Source of the DNA: Antedon mediterranea | Taxonomy: Eukaryota > Echinodermata > Crinoidea > Comatulida > Antedonidae | Direction: 5' to 3' | Length of the DNA stretch: 64,000 nt | Assembly (NCBI RefSeq): GCF_964355755.1 | Contig: NC_092674.1 | Span: forward strand, 8,811,001-8,875,000 | Part shown: piece by piece, positions 48,901 to 55,870 of the stretch | Numbering within the stretch: position 1 is the stretch's first letter | How the letters are laid out: the number at the start of each line of letters is the position of its first letter | Position numbers and translations under genes: made by a program | Notes under the pieces: generated by a model | What the model was told of the DNA's origin: nothing | The model's input: only the letters and a program-made list of their open reading frames with translations | The model's database searches: none

Positions 48901-51226
48901 TGAATAAGGCAGCAACAAAAATAGTTGTTTGTTGTTTTTGTGTGTCTTAATCTTTCTAATTCATTTAAAGATGTGTGGTTTTTTACGATACTCAAGGGAT
49001 TAAAATATACTTTACAATACCATACCATGTATAGTTACTGGATTTAGTGGACATTCACTGCTGCTACAATGCTTTTAATAGTAATTTTCTTTACATAGTA
49101 TAGGGGAAAAAAACAAACCAAATCTCTGATGGTACCTATTTATATAGCTGGGTGACGAGAGACAATGCTATTACAGAAACAAAATTAAAATATTAAAAAA
49201 AAAAAATGATGATGATTTTTGGGTGACGAGAAACAATCTAATAAAATGCTTAAAGTCTAACAGAACCAAAATTAAAATATTAAAAAAAAAAAAAATTATC
49301 CTAAACGGAATGTGTAATAATGTAAAAGGGGAAGTATATGTTCTTCAGGGGCCAATCCCAATTAAAGGGACACCTTGTTAGGTCCTTAAGGTGTCCTCTT
49401 AATATAAGTATGCTCATGTTTTGACATATCAAAACCAATGTCCAGTGAGGCTTTCATTTCATATCAATATAAAGTCATGACAATTGGAATGTCAGTCTTA
49501 GATGGACAGTGACATATGTATCCTCTTTACATTGCACTTTAATGGCGACATTACAAATGTCATCAAAGTGCAGAGGCCTCAAAAGCTTAGCATGGTTCAT
49601 ACATACAATATTTGTTAGGAAATACATAATAATTTATTACTAGTTTTCTAATTTTATTAGATTTTCTCGGTCACATTGCGAAATACTTTCAATTACTAAT
49701 AATAAAAAAAACTAATAAGAATTATATTAAAAAATGGACAGTTTATTTATAAGTATATAGATCTACTTTTTCGACAAATATTGTATTAAAAAAATGTTAA
49801 TATCTTTTCTATACAACTATACAATTAAAGAAAATAATGATTGTATGTATTGTAGTTCAAACAGAAATTCCATTTCAAATTTCTAACTGGAAAATAATTA
49901 ATAGGATCGTCGATATGAGTTGTGCTAAAGCAAAATAAATATGTTATGAAAATAATAGTAAAAACTGTACATTGTAAGCACAACAGAACTAACAACAAAG
50001 AAACATTTTTATTGGATCGCTGAATATATAGTTCAGGTATAAAATTATCACATGCAGACTCGAACACTTCTGAACAAGCAAGCTGGGATTGACAATAAAG
50101 TCAGTTTTCTAGGAAAAGAACAGCAATACCCCTACCTCCCCTTAAAGGCCAATTTACACAGACAAGCAGCAACAGTAAGCGGAAAAACCGCGTAGCTTGT
50201 CCCACTTAGAATCTGTATCTACTTTGAGCAGAAACCGCTTGTCCCCTCTGTTGTGTGTAAATGGTCATAAGAAATAACATAGATTCTATATTTTTATTAC
50301 CATAACCAATCGTCTGTGTAAATTGGCCTTAATAACCCAGTTTACAGGCCTGAAACAACCCTGTGTACAGGCCTGACATGGATTTCATTTTTTTTTTTCA
50401 TTTATCTTTTTATTTCGGAATATCATGGTGACATAATATTATATCCATAGCAAAAGAGAGAAAAAAAAAATCTTAATCTAACAGCTCATAGAACAAAAAC
50501 AAAGATATGTAAATATATAAAGTCAATGCAACAAAGCATTCCATTGTATGTGCATTCTTGACACATTAAGAAGGATTATGTATCCTATAAACAAACATGT
50601 ACAAATATTGTATAAGGCTCAATCTGAAACATGATATCAAATTGTAGCTATCACAGTAATCAGTAATCTTAATCTTCCAAACCTAGTTTCATCATAGATA
50701 TATTTTATACATTTTTATATCCGAGCAGAATATTCCAGGTTTGAATTTTGGTTGGGTAACTTTCTCTCATTCATACATATTTTCTCAGCTTGAAATCAAC
50801 TAATTTCCAGTGTATCACCGAGCGGTTACAATTTTCTCTTTGCCATTTTATACCAAATACATTTTTTTTTCTTCTTCAGATACCACAACTGATTCTGATT
50901 TCTCGTTTGAAAACATAAATGATGCTTCCCCGACAACCGTAAAACGCATGACAACAAAAGACACTAGCACAATGAGACCGACACCGACAACAGTTAAAGC
51001 AACAACTGAGCGCGCAACAGAAAAAGTGACATCAAAACAAACGACAGAAAAACCTAAGCCAAAAACCACATTACCATTTAGCACAAACAAGTTTATACCA
51101 ACAAAACAAGTAACGCTAAGAGCGGAGGTAGATACGCAATTAGGTGGTGGAACCGGTGTTGGAACGCGGTTATCGGTTGTCTGGACGTTATTGATGGCAG
51201 CAGCTGGTCTAGTACTTCTATTATAA
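16921..51226 (+). CDS. GPC3/5-like: Glypican, GPC3/5-type heparan sulfate proteoglycan core protein (complete)
   Basis: The coding exons are 16921-17089, 17588-17749, 30000-30706, 31466-31719, 38563-38692, 48437-48650 and 50880-51226. All junctions are GT/AG and in phase, and the total is 660 aa plus TAA. A signal peptide (MEFIGIILVLCLNLCVVLCG) is followed by a core with exactly 14 cysteines, the family hallmark, including SQESCCTPDMEERF, FCQYCSGYVDLKPC and the RCWTGKRYG motif. A stalk follows with SGSGSG and NGSG, the likely glycosaminoglycan sites. A Thr-rich region and a C-terminal hydrophobic tail after a GGG stretch fit GPI anchoring. The extra stalk pair GCLGDDEC resembles the GPC3 stalk, and the NSEVRLTGREPELQ stretch is also closest to GPC3/5, so I place it in that subfamily rather than GPC1/2/4/6. 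By family knowledge it sits on the outer membrane leaflet and modulates Wnt, Hedgehog, BMP and FGF signalling. It is longer than vertebrate GPC3 (580 aa), mainly through the Thr-rich linker. Introns 2, 4 and 5 are 7-12 kb. Confidence 0.93.
17588..17749 (+). CDS. GPC3/5-like: Glypican exon 2: N-terminal Cys-rich segment
   Basis: The acceptor is TTAACAG and the donor GTAAGT, phase 1 to phase 1. It encodes VCTMSQESCCTPDMEERF, the conserved C..CC-x-x-x-ME motif near the glypican N terminus, and a helix ending NDVQFK. It is too short for a long open frame. Confidence 0.9.
17750..18185. other. Start of glypican intron 2
   Basis: 17820-18065 is open in three frames on both strands and slightly richer in GC than its surroundings (stretch ending CTGGACTCAACCCGCCC). 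It may be an old transposon fragment, but I recognise no domain. Confidence 0.3.
18186..18973. mobile_element. Non-autonomous element with AGTCGCGTG ends and internal GACCGAC repeats
   Basis: It begins AGTCGCGTG and ends CACGCGACT. Near each end lies the block GCATAGTGATACCGGACCGA, then a (GACA/GACC) microsatellite, then GACATAGTGAACTATA. About 590 bp of higher-GC DNA with CGCGCGTACGCATGCG-like words lies between. It has no coding capacity. A short related copy is at 20776-20872. Confidence 0.6.
18974..20775. other. Glypican intron 2, no feature
   Basis: AT-rich intronic DNA. The open frame of 131 codons at 19577-19972 has no recognisable domain, no Kozak-like start and a composition like its surroundings, so I do not call it a gene. 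Confidence 0.5.
20776..20872. mobile_element. Short copy of the AGTCGCGTG / GACCGAC element
   Basis: It starts AGTCGCGTGCTC, contains GACCGACCAACCGACCGACC and GACATAGTG, and ends AGAGTCGCGTTGCACGTGACT. It is a deletion derivative of the family seen at 18186-18973. Confidence 0.6.
21318..22200. repeat. 82-bp minisatellite in glypican intron 2, 11 copies
   Basis: Eleven head-to-tail copies start GTCAGTATCTAAGTAAAGTC (21318, 21399, 21481, 21563, 21645, 21727, 21811, 21893, 22014, 22093 and 22177) and contain TTCATGACTTGTTTTGCCTC. Spacing is 79-84 bp except where a palindrome has been inserted (21948-21983). Confidence 0.93.
21948..21983. mobile_element. 36-bp perfect palindrome inserted in a minisatellite unit, 7-bp direct repeats
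   Basis: The arms CAGGGAGTTGTAAAATA and TATTTTACAACTCCCTG are perfect complements around AA. It is flanked by TTTTGCC at 21941-21947 and 21984-21990. The other ten repeat units have a single TTTTGCC or near match at this place and no palindrome, so the empty site is visible within the array and the insertion is certain. The CAGGG...CCCTG ends recall hAT termini, but hAT target duplications are normally 8 bp. Confidence 0.85.
22845..22925 (+). CDS. Possible cassette exon in glypican intron 2
   Basis: An 81-bp open segment with acceptor TTTTCCACAG and donor GTAAGC, phase 1 to phase 1, so it can be included or skipped without changing the frame. It would add 27 residues including two Cys (QCELY and YYCSN). 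Direct joining of exons 17588-17749 and 30000-30706 already gives the expected 14-Cys glypican core with normal helix spacing. It is therefore either an alternative exon or a chance match. Confidence 0.3.
22926..27143. other. Glypican intron 2, mostly unique AT-rich DNA
   Basis: The minus-strand frame 24418-24621 (starting MGNVNKPLAKSSGYDG at its second ATG) is GC-richer than its surroundings but unrecognised. At 23825-23960 a TTGATTGATTTATT tract may be the tail of a reversed retroposon. No other support for genes. Confidence 0.4.
27144..27226. repeat. Perfect 36-bp inverted repeat with 11-bp loop
   Basis: The arms at 27144-27179 and 27191-27226 are exact complements (left arm begins AAAAATTAATCAAACAATGA). 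Such perfection implies a young insertion or selection. No target duplication is evident. Confidence 0.85.
27227..29999. other. Rest of glypican intron 2
   Basis: AT-rich DNA. At 28331 a sequence beginning CAGTGGCGTAACACAGG resembles the end of a DNA transposon, followed by a GC-richer stretch to about 28470. No exon-like segment before the acceptor ATTTTTCAG at 29991-29999. Confidence 0.4.
30000..30706 (+). CDS. GPC3/5-like: Glypican large core exon
   Basis: Acceptor ATTTTTCAG, donor GTAAGC. Enters in phase 1, leaves in phase 0, 235 whole codons. It encodes the helical core with seven of the 14 Cys: SNCLAR, EACHY, FCQYC, KPCNALC and MAGC. It includes the glypican signature YCSGYVDLKPCNALCLNVM and one N-glycosylation motif (NTT). 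Confidence 0.95.
31466..31719 (+). CDS. GPC3/5-like: Glypican core exon with CW motif
   Basis: Acceptor ATTTTTAG, donor GTAAGT, phase 0 in and phase 2 out. It encodes NELCGDPVDV, the ALPYxIC-type segment as SLPNQIC, and the near-invariant RCWTGKRYG. These are the last three core Cys. Frames 2 and 3 are also open here but give no glypican pattern. Confidence 0.93.
31770..32040. repeat. Dispersed repeat, copy in glypican intron 4
   Basis: Shares GATGTTTTGTCCCCCTAAAAC, AATAAAGTTAT and TATGACATTAAAATGGCTTA-type blocks in the same order with 45195-45480. A fragment (TTTTTTGTCCCCCTGAAA) is near 63935. Confidence 0.55.
32181..32206. mobile_element. 26-bp palindrome with the same ends and 7-bp direct repeats
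   Basis: CAGGGAGGTAT and ATAACTCCCTG pair at 10 of 11 positions around a TTTT loop. The direct repeat GTTTGAC is at 32174-32180 and 32207-32213. The ends, palindromic build and 7-bp duplication are those of 21948-21983, though the inner sequence differs. Confidence 0.75.
32546..33603. mobile_element. 1,058-bp fold-back transposon with 10-bp target duplication
   Basis: GGTCTAGATC is duplicated exactly at 32536-32545 and 33604-33613. The element begins GGGTGTCACGAAACCTAAGA and ends with its exact complement. Pairing continues through repeated CCTAAGACC/ACGAAAGC words and on to inner blocks (CTTTCGCACCTGCC, GAATACCACAC, TTTTTGTTTCTATGGA), so both halves of about 490 bp fold back on each other around an A-run at 33124-33143. 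There is no coding frame. Long terminal inverted repeats with a 9-10 bp duplication fit a non-autonomous Mutator-like (MULE) fold-back element. Confidence 0.85.
33614..38562. other. Rest of glypican intron 4
   Basis: AT-rich intronic DNA with only one structured element (36186-36251). The short frames at 35399-35860 show no domain. Confidence 0.45.
36186..36251 (+). repeat. Hairpin with perfect 14-bp arms
   Basis: GTATGGTTGAGAAT at 36186-36199 pairs exactly with ATTCTCAACCATAC at 36238-36251. The 38-nt interior contains GAAACGAAATGTTGAG, similar in type to the GAAACGTC-bearing hairpins at 7255 and 56536. An ATAAAG run follows, as at a retroposon 3' end. Confidence 0.5.
38563..38692 (+). CDS. 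GPC3/5-like: Glypican exon: end of core
   Basis: Acceptor TTTTCCAG, donor GTAATT. It begins with the last base of a split Asn codon and ends in phase 0. It encodes YKKFVWTGGVDQQAQNSEV, RLTGREPELQQTQDL and LQRMRK, the last helix before the stalk. Confidence 0.88.
39602..39628 (-). ncRNA. Hammerhead-like core, probable retroelement relic
   Basis: On the minus strand the order is CTGATGA, a 4-bp G/C stem (GGGC/GCCC) with loop TAGTGTT, then GAAA. This is the order of conserved core boxes I and II of a hammerhead ribozyme around stem II. A possible minimal stem III with UA follows (GC-TCT-GC-TA). Stem I pairing next to the core is poor, so this copy is probably inactive. Penelope-like retroelements are known to carry such motifs. 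Confidence 0.4.
40562..40603. repeat. Degenerate third member of the CAGGGAG palindrome family
   Basis: CAGGAAGGTATATATAAAAA is opposed by TTTTTATACCTCCTTT. The ends differ from CAGGGAG/CTCCCTG at a few bases. The 7 bp on either side (ATCACTA and ATCAGAA) agree at five positions, fitting an older insertion of the same type. Confidence 0.4.
41634..41653. repeat. (GT)n microsatellite
   Basis: About ten GT units in glypican intron 5. Confidence 0.85.
45195..45480. repeat. Dispersed repeat, second copy
   Basis: Collinear with 31770-32040, sharing AATGTATTGTCCCCC-AAAACC, AATAAAGTTATTCC and TATGACATTGGAATGGTCTA blocks. It lies in a different intron of the same gene, same orientation, with strong divergence between the copies. 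Confidence 0.5.
46350..46780. repeat. Tandem repeat of about 160 bp, 2-3 copies
   Basis: Blocks starting ACTGTATCAGAATATAAT and containing CATACAGATATTATAGTATA, TGGTGTTACAAATA and ACATCACTGGCCTG occur at 46352 and 46515. A third partial copy keeps only the last block near 46750. Confidence 0.7.
46791..47095 (+). mobile_element. 3' end of a non-LTR retrotransposon (LINE)
   Basis: 46791-46901 encodes HGPKLWNNLKENLKKC and ends in YLENYHS and TAA. The GPKLWN motif followed by a short helix-like tail is typical of the C-terminal end of LINE reverse-transcriptase proteins of the CR1/L2/Rex type. About 170 bp of 3' untranslated sequence follows, ending in a GAAAT repeat tail (47074-47092). The element is 5'-truncated, as most such copies are. 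Confidence 0.7.
48132..48289. mobile_element. MITE just upstream of glypican exon 48437
   Basis: The left end AGCGCTTTCTACACTATC pairs with the right end GATAGTGTAGATGGAGCT-type sequence, and inner GTGATGTGCCC pairs with GGGCACATCAC, so the 158 bp folds into a long hairpin. A CATATCACTACCATATTTG direct repeat lies in the loop. It ends about 150 bp before the splice acceptor. Confidence 0.7.
48437..48650 (+). CDS. GPC3/5-like: Glypican stalk exon with glycosaminoglycan sites
   Basis: Acceptor TTCACAG, donor GTAGGA, phase 0 in and phase 1 out. It encodes SESGENDASGSGSGCLGDDE, then an acidic stretch and NGSG. Clustered Ser-Gly beside acidic residues is the attachment pattern for heparan sulfate chains. 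Two stalk Cys (GC and EC) resemble those of GPC3. Confidence 0.9.
50146..50329. mobile_element. 184-bp MITE, TAA target duplication
   Basis: A perfect 18-bp terminal inverted repeat, AGGCCAATTTACACAGAC, is flanked by TAA on both sides (50143-50145 and 50330-50332). A TWA duplication suggests the PIF/Harbinger superfamily. It lies in the last glypican intron. Confidence 0.8.
50880..51226 (+). CDS. GPC3/5-like: Glypican last exon: Thr-rich linker and GPI signal
   Basis: Acceptor TTCTTCAG after a T-rich tract. Begins with two bases of a split Asp codon, 114 codons, TAA at 51224. A Thr/Lys-rich linker (many TT, TKQTTEKP-like words) suggests mucin-type O-glycosylation. The end GGGTGVGTRL plus the hydrophobic tail VVWTLLMAAAGLVLLL fits a GPI-attachment signal. 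A long antisense open frame overlaps it and is a shadow. Confidence 0.9.
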
Positions 51227-51251
51227 TCTAAACAAACTTTATATCCTGTGT

Positions 51252-51257
51252 AATAAA
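51252..51257 (+). promoter_or_regulatory. Possible poly(A) signal of the glypican gene
   Basis: AATAAA 26 bases after the stop codon. Another is at about 51886. Either could be used, and the first would give a very short 3' untranslated region. Confidence 0.2.
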
Positions 51258-53414
51258 TACCTACCAAAATATAACCAATTACTAGGCTTTGAATTATATT
51301 TGTTTGTGGAAATCGTTTCCTTCATAGTGTAACAGTATAACCACAGTCTAGATTCGGTTAATAGTCTGGTTGTATATCAGGTCCTGGATCTAAACATTTA
51401 AAAAGCCTTTACAAGTTTTTGAAAAGAAATGACTAGACTGATTACAAAACATAATATTACCAAAGAAGGGTCTAACTTATAGCTATAGGCATGCATGTAT
51501 ATGGATGGGAGACGGCCGGGTAAAGGGATGGGAGAAGACACAAAAAGGGTTGGTAGAAGACCCAATAAGGGCTGGGACCAATAAGGGTTGGAGGCGAGTT
51601 AGGCATAGACTCGTCCTATTGAAGGTAAGCGGACACTAATGAGTTTTATTTTATCTGGTTGTATTTTAGTGTAACGCATTTTTAATTATTAATTCCCTAT
51701 GCTTTTAAAACAAGTATAGGCCTAGAAACAAAATGAAAATTGTAAATGTTGGAAAATGTTTCCATTTTTTATCAGTATTTGCTTAAAACACATAAAAATT
51801 GCATTTCTTTAATATTTTTATACACATTTATACTATTGTGAAAATGTTAAAAACCAAATAATTATAGCATATTGATGTTTTCAAATAAAGGTCAAAACTA
51901 TAACATTTGATATTCTGTTTAATAGCAACATTTCTGATCAAAATGCAGGCAGTGTTTAGGCCTAAGTAGTCTTTTATTTAATGTAAAAAAAGTCTATATT
52001 GAAGGGCATTTAAAGGTGGCTGTTCTTTGCATAAATTAGACTGGGATCTGATTATTTTGTATAGGCCATGGAAAATACATGGCATGGTTCTCACCAGTCA
52101 CCTGCGTACAAAATTTTTCCCTGCATACAAAAATCTTTTCTTTTCTGTTAATGTATTTCCAAAAACTTTTGTAGCCGTAATATTAATTAAAGTGCAGCTT
52201 AACTGGGTCTAGACTAGAAATAACTAGGTTACCTACGACCTATGCCATTAAGTGTTTGACACGATCTATGCCGTTAAGTGTTTGAACATGAGAATAAAAT
52301 TTTGTGATGAAAAATAAAAGTTTACTAAACTTGCACACCAAAAGTACTAAAGGTGTCGACGAGAATCATCATAATGTATTTCCCCAGGCCTTATGGATGA
52401 TTGATTTGTATATATTTTGTATATGTAAATGAATTTAACAGTGTTTGTGGAAATGAGCGGAAGGAAAGAGGAATCTCGAATACACTATTATTACGTATTA
52501 TGTTGTGGGGAGGGGAAACAGAAAGAGTAAAGTGGGACATTTTTTTTGTTTGTGCATTAACATTCAAAGTTGTAAATATTACATAATAGTTTTCTATGTT
52601 ATTTAAACATTTTTCAGTTACAGATGTATAACATTACAAGAGGTTTTGTTTATATAATCATGTTTAACATTGTTATTTTGATTGCTATATACCTTATTTA
52701 TGTATTTCAAGTCATATTTTAATGTGTAAATCCTGTTTGCGCTCACACAAATGGTTCCATTTGTCTATGGCAATGGTAGAAATTGAATATTATCTATTTT
52801 GTAGCAAGCTATGCCATTATGCAGAAACCATTTTCCCAACAGATTTCAATGGTCCCTAAGCTTGAGTAGGGGGTTGAGGGGTGGGGGGATTGGGGATTAC
52901 TTTCAAAGAATTTGAATTAAATTGCTCTATGACCGTAATGCAAAGAAAGTGTGATTTACAAAGGTAATATGTTTGACTATGGAAAGAAGCATATAATATG
53001 TGTGGTATAGTAGTCATTTCTATTTTACATACAGAATTAATTAAAATAGTTAAAATTAATTAAAACAAAGTTATTGCATTGTGTGTCTAACTCCAAATTG
53101 TTTAAAAATGCTATAATTATTTGTATTCAATTTTCTTAAACCTTTTACTATCAGTGTATGTAAAATACAGGTTTCTATTTTAGAAATCAATATTATGATC
53201 ACATCGCAATTTAGTTCATTTTTTATTAATTATGGTAGATACTATTAATAATTAGCACCATTTGCCAAGAGATGCAAATTGAATAATAACGAATATATAT
53301 GAAATTAAAAATTAATCTAACATAAATTATAAATATTAGGCTGTGAAAGAAAATAAATTTTTAATTTTGAAGAACAGTGTGTAATTTGTGTTTAATGTAC
53401 AGTATGTGTTGTTT
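51258..53414. other. Intergenic DNA after the glypican gene
   Basis: AT-rich with a purine-rich patch of GGGATGGGAGAAGA-like words at 51500-51600 and a G-run at 52866-52890. No supported gene. Confidence 0.5.
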
Positions 53415-53665
53415 AGTCTAAAGGGAGGTGGGCTTGTGCTTAAAAGAAAGGTGTTCTCAATAGAGGGAGTGTATGTTAGAAAAAGAGTTGGACTCAGGAG
53501 ACAAGTGTCCCTCAGGAAAGAAGTGTACTTGCACAGTAGAGTTGAGTTTGAAGAGATGGATGCTTGAAAGAGGTGTGCTTAAGAAAGAGGTGTACTTGGG
53601 AGAGAAGTAACGTTCTTGAGAGGGGTTAACTCAGGGAGAGTGTACTTGGGAAAGAATTGAAATGT
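53415..53665. repeat. Degenerate purine-rich tandem repeat
   Basis: Roughly 22-bp variants of GAAAGAGGTGTACTTGGGAGA repeat about ten times with strong divergence. Almost no C on the plus strand. Confidence 0.6.
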
Positions 53666-54195
53666 GACAGAGGCATATAAAAATGCTGAGGTTTTTAACG
53701 TATATTACTAATACCTGTTTGGTAGAGGCTACATAGACATTGTAGGCATATTTAAACCACACTTTGGATTAGAAATCAACATTTCACAAACATCTACTAA
53801 AGCGAATAATAATTCTTTTTTTATTTTCATCATCATCTGTATTGCAACATTTCCAACAGTCTGTCATATTACTATATACAGCTACAAACAATATTATATA
53901 CAGTATTTTATTATTCTTACTATCATTTCACATGATATTTCTATTTCTACATAAAACACTTAAACAATATTTATTATAAAATACTGTAATATATTATTGC
54001 TACACTTACAATAACCTTCAAACAATCAATGTCAGTTGTGTTTGTCTGCATATAAAACCTATAAATATTAAGTGCTTTTTAAACAACTGAGGTAGATGAG
54101 GAAATGTACACAGAATTTTAGGGTCTGGCTCGGTAGACTTTTATTTTACGTTATTAGTATTCCTTTACGGGTGCCACTAGTGAGAAGAGTTTGGG

Positions 54196-54506
54196 CGGTG
54201 AGTGGCCAAGCAGTTAAAACAGTGGAACCATAATACCTTGCTATATTAACATCAGCAAGGGTTCGCTCGCTCCATGGTTCTGGTGGTAGAACGAGTCTTC
54301 TTGGATAAAGACTATAAACCGTAGGTCCAGTGTACACATCTGGCTTATGTGCACCTAGTACATCTTTCGAGACGAGTAGGGGTTACCCCGGTGTACTAGT
54401 ATACACACAGCCACTGTCACTCATCAAGAGGGCCCCTTGATTGTCAGCATACGCTGTTTAGTGTCACCCTCTAAAATTAAGGTGTAATAAAATAAAATAA
54501 ATAATT
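54196..54506 (+). mobile_element. tRNA-derived SINE with 10-bp target duplication
   Basis: AGAGTTTGGG is duplicated at 54186-54195 and 54507-54516. The head has a Pol III A box (TGGCCAAGCAG) and a B box-like GGTTCGCTCG. The body contains GGATAAAGACTATAAACCGT followed by AGGTCC, a widespread SINE core type. The tail is AATAAAATAAAATAAATAAT. Confidence 0.75.
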
Positions 54507-54544
54507 AGAGTTTGGGGGCCTGATTTGTGTATTGAAATAAAGGG

Positions 54545-54712
54545 GAACGTCTGATCTAAATTCCGCCTCTGTGCTTACATACATTTATATACATGTGACC
54601 AACAACTTAATGCCACATCTAAAGGACAAGCCTATGAGAGTAAAGCATCTTGACAAAGGATACAAACACACACACAGGCTCGAACTCCTGCCTTCATGCA
54701 AGTTGATGATAC
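54545..54712 (-). mobile_element. SINE copy in reverse orientation
   Basis: On the minus strand it reads AGGAGTTCGAGCCTG (B box-like), then TTTGTATCCTTTGTCAAGAT and GCTTTACTCTCAT. The same core is on the plus strand at 56768-56820. Confidence 0.55.
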
Positions 54713-55289
54713 CTCATCGTTCTCTTATAAATGTACTTAAATGAACTCATTTACCGTAATCAATACAAAAACATTTCCAGGATTTGATCTTACAAATAAG
54801 TACAAAAGTGTAATTTATGAATTTAAGGAGTAGTGTACAATTCAAAACTAATATTTTGATTTCCTGGAGAAGGACTTAGTAGACGTAATGACACTGATTA
54901 CTACATCCTTATATTTTAATGGCAACATTAATTTTTCTAGGTCTGCCTCTGATTTTATTCTTAGTAACCAATCTATTTCTATAAAACATATTTTCTTTGT
55001 TTTATAGCAATCCGTCTTGAATGAATTTTAAGCATTAATTGGCATTCCAATTATAAGGCAGGAAATTCACGGCAGTTTCAGCAACATGGTAGTATTAGTT
55101 CATGGTGACCGCAACATAAATCTAAAATACGTTTTTTTCATCATTCTATTTTTGAAATTCCAATTACATTTCAGGAAATGTGCAACTGTGATTCCTGAAA
55201 AATGTGTAACTTCCAGTTGACCCTTATACTCTGCAATCTGTCTAGTTTCAAAATGTAGTAACTATGTCTCTACTTTTATCTCAACTTTA

Positions 55290-55640
55290 TAATGCAGGCT
55301 GTCAAGGTAGATGTTGGCCCTAGTGAGAGATTATGATCATTAACAATGGCATCTCTCAGGCTCTCAAAGTAGATGTTGGCCCTATCTAGTGGGAGTGCGA
55401 GAGGCATGATGACTGGCCAAACAATGGCATCTCTCAGGTTGTCAAAATACATGTTGGCCCTATCTAGTGGGAGTGTAAGAGGCACGATGATTGGCCAAAA
55501 CAACAGCATCTCTCAGGTTGTCAAAATACATGTTGGCTCTATCTAGTGGGAGTGTGAGAAATGGCTAAAGAAAGCCAGTGTTCACATACCGGTAGGGCTA
55601 AGGCAAGGTGACTGGACAAAACAATGGCATGATCATCTAA
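55290..55640. repeat. About 80-bp tandem repeat, 3-4 copies
   Basis: Units contain CAATGGCATCTCTCAGG, TGTTGGCCCTATCTAGTGGG and GAGAGGCATGATGACTGGCC at roughly 80-bp spacing. The minus-strand open frame across it is a repeat artefact. It ends about 160 bp from the stop codon of the minus-strand gene. Confidence 0.85.
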
Positions 55641-55801
55641 GTTGAGCTGAATATGCTAGTTCTGGTTAAACATGTACATCCAAGTTTAACTGATTGAAAA
55701 ACAAAAATTTGCCACGCAAACCTTTAAAATCATATAGTAAAATTGCAACTTAGTCACCTCATTTGTCTTCTAACTGGTGCACTTCATTACTTAATGACTC
55801 C

Positions 55802-55870
55802 TCAACTCGCCACTTCATTGGGTGGCTCTGAATCTTTGGGTTCATCTTGTTTTGCAGTCTCTTGTTTATT
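55802..55870 (-). CDS. Unknown gene, last exon
   Basis: Acceptor CTGTTTTTAG, 22 codons and TGA. A hydrophilic acidic tail rich in Lys, Glu and Pro. Confidence 0.7.
   Translation of the reverse strand, partial: NKQETAKQDEPKDSEPPNEVAS

Larger units (their letters stand above)
53995..54880. repeat. Dispersed mosaic repeat, copy A
   Basis: CCTATAAATATTAAGTGC, ACTGAGGTAGATGAGGAAA, CTGGCTCGGTAGACTT and TTGATGATACCTCATCG, with flanking sequence, match the inverse of 59280-59650. The outer segment 54005-54052 matches, inverted, 63517-63566. Copy A contains about 485 bp (54215-54700) absent from copy B, including two SINEs. Confidence 0.7.

Noticed and set aside
50848-51267. 139-codon minus-strand open frame
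   Set aside because: Antisense shadow of the last glypican exon. The plus-strand frame has the expected GPI-signal protein.
54146-54337. 63-codon minus-strand frame
   Set aside because: Lies across the SINE at 54196-54506.
55276-55509. 77-codon minus-strand frame next to the unknown gene
   Set aside because: The peptide repeats itself (LALPLDRANIYF) because the DNA is an 80-bp tandem repeat. The gene's last exon ends at 55802.
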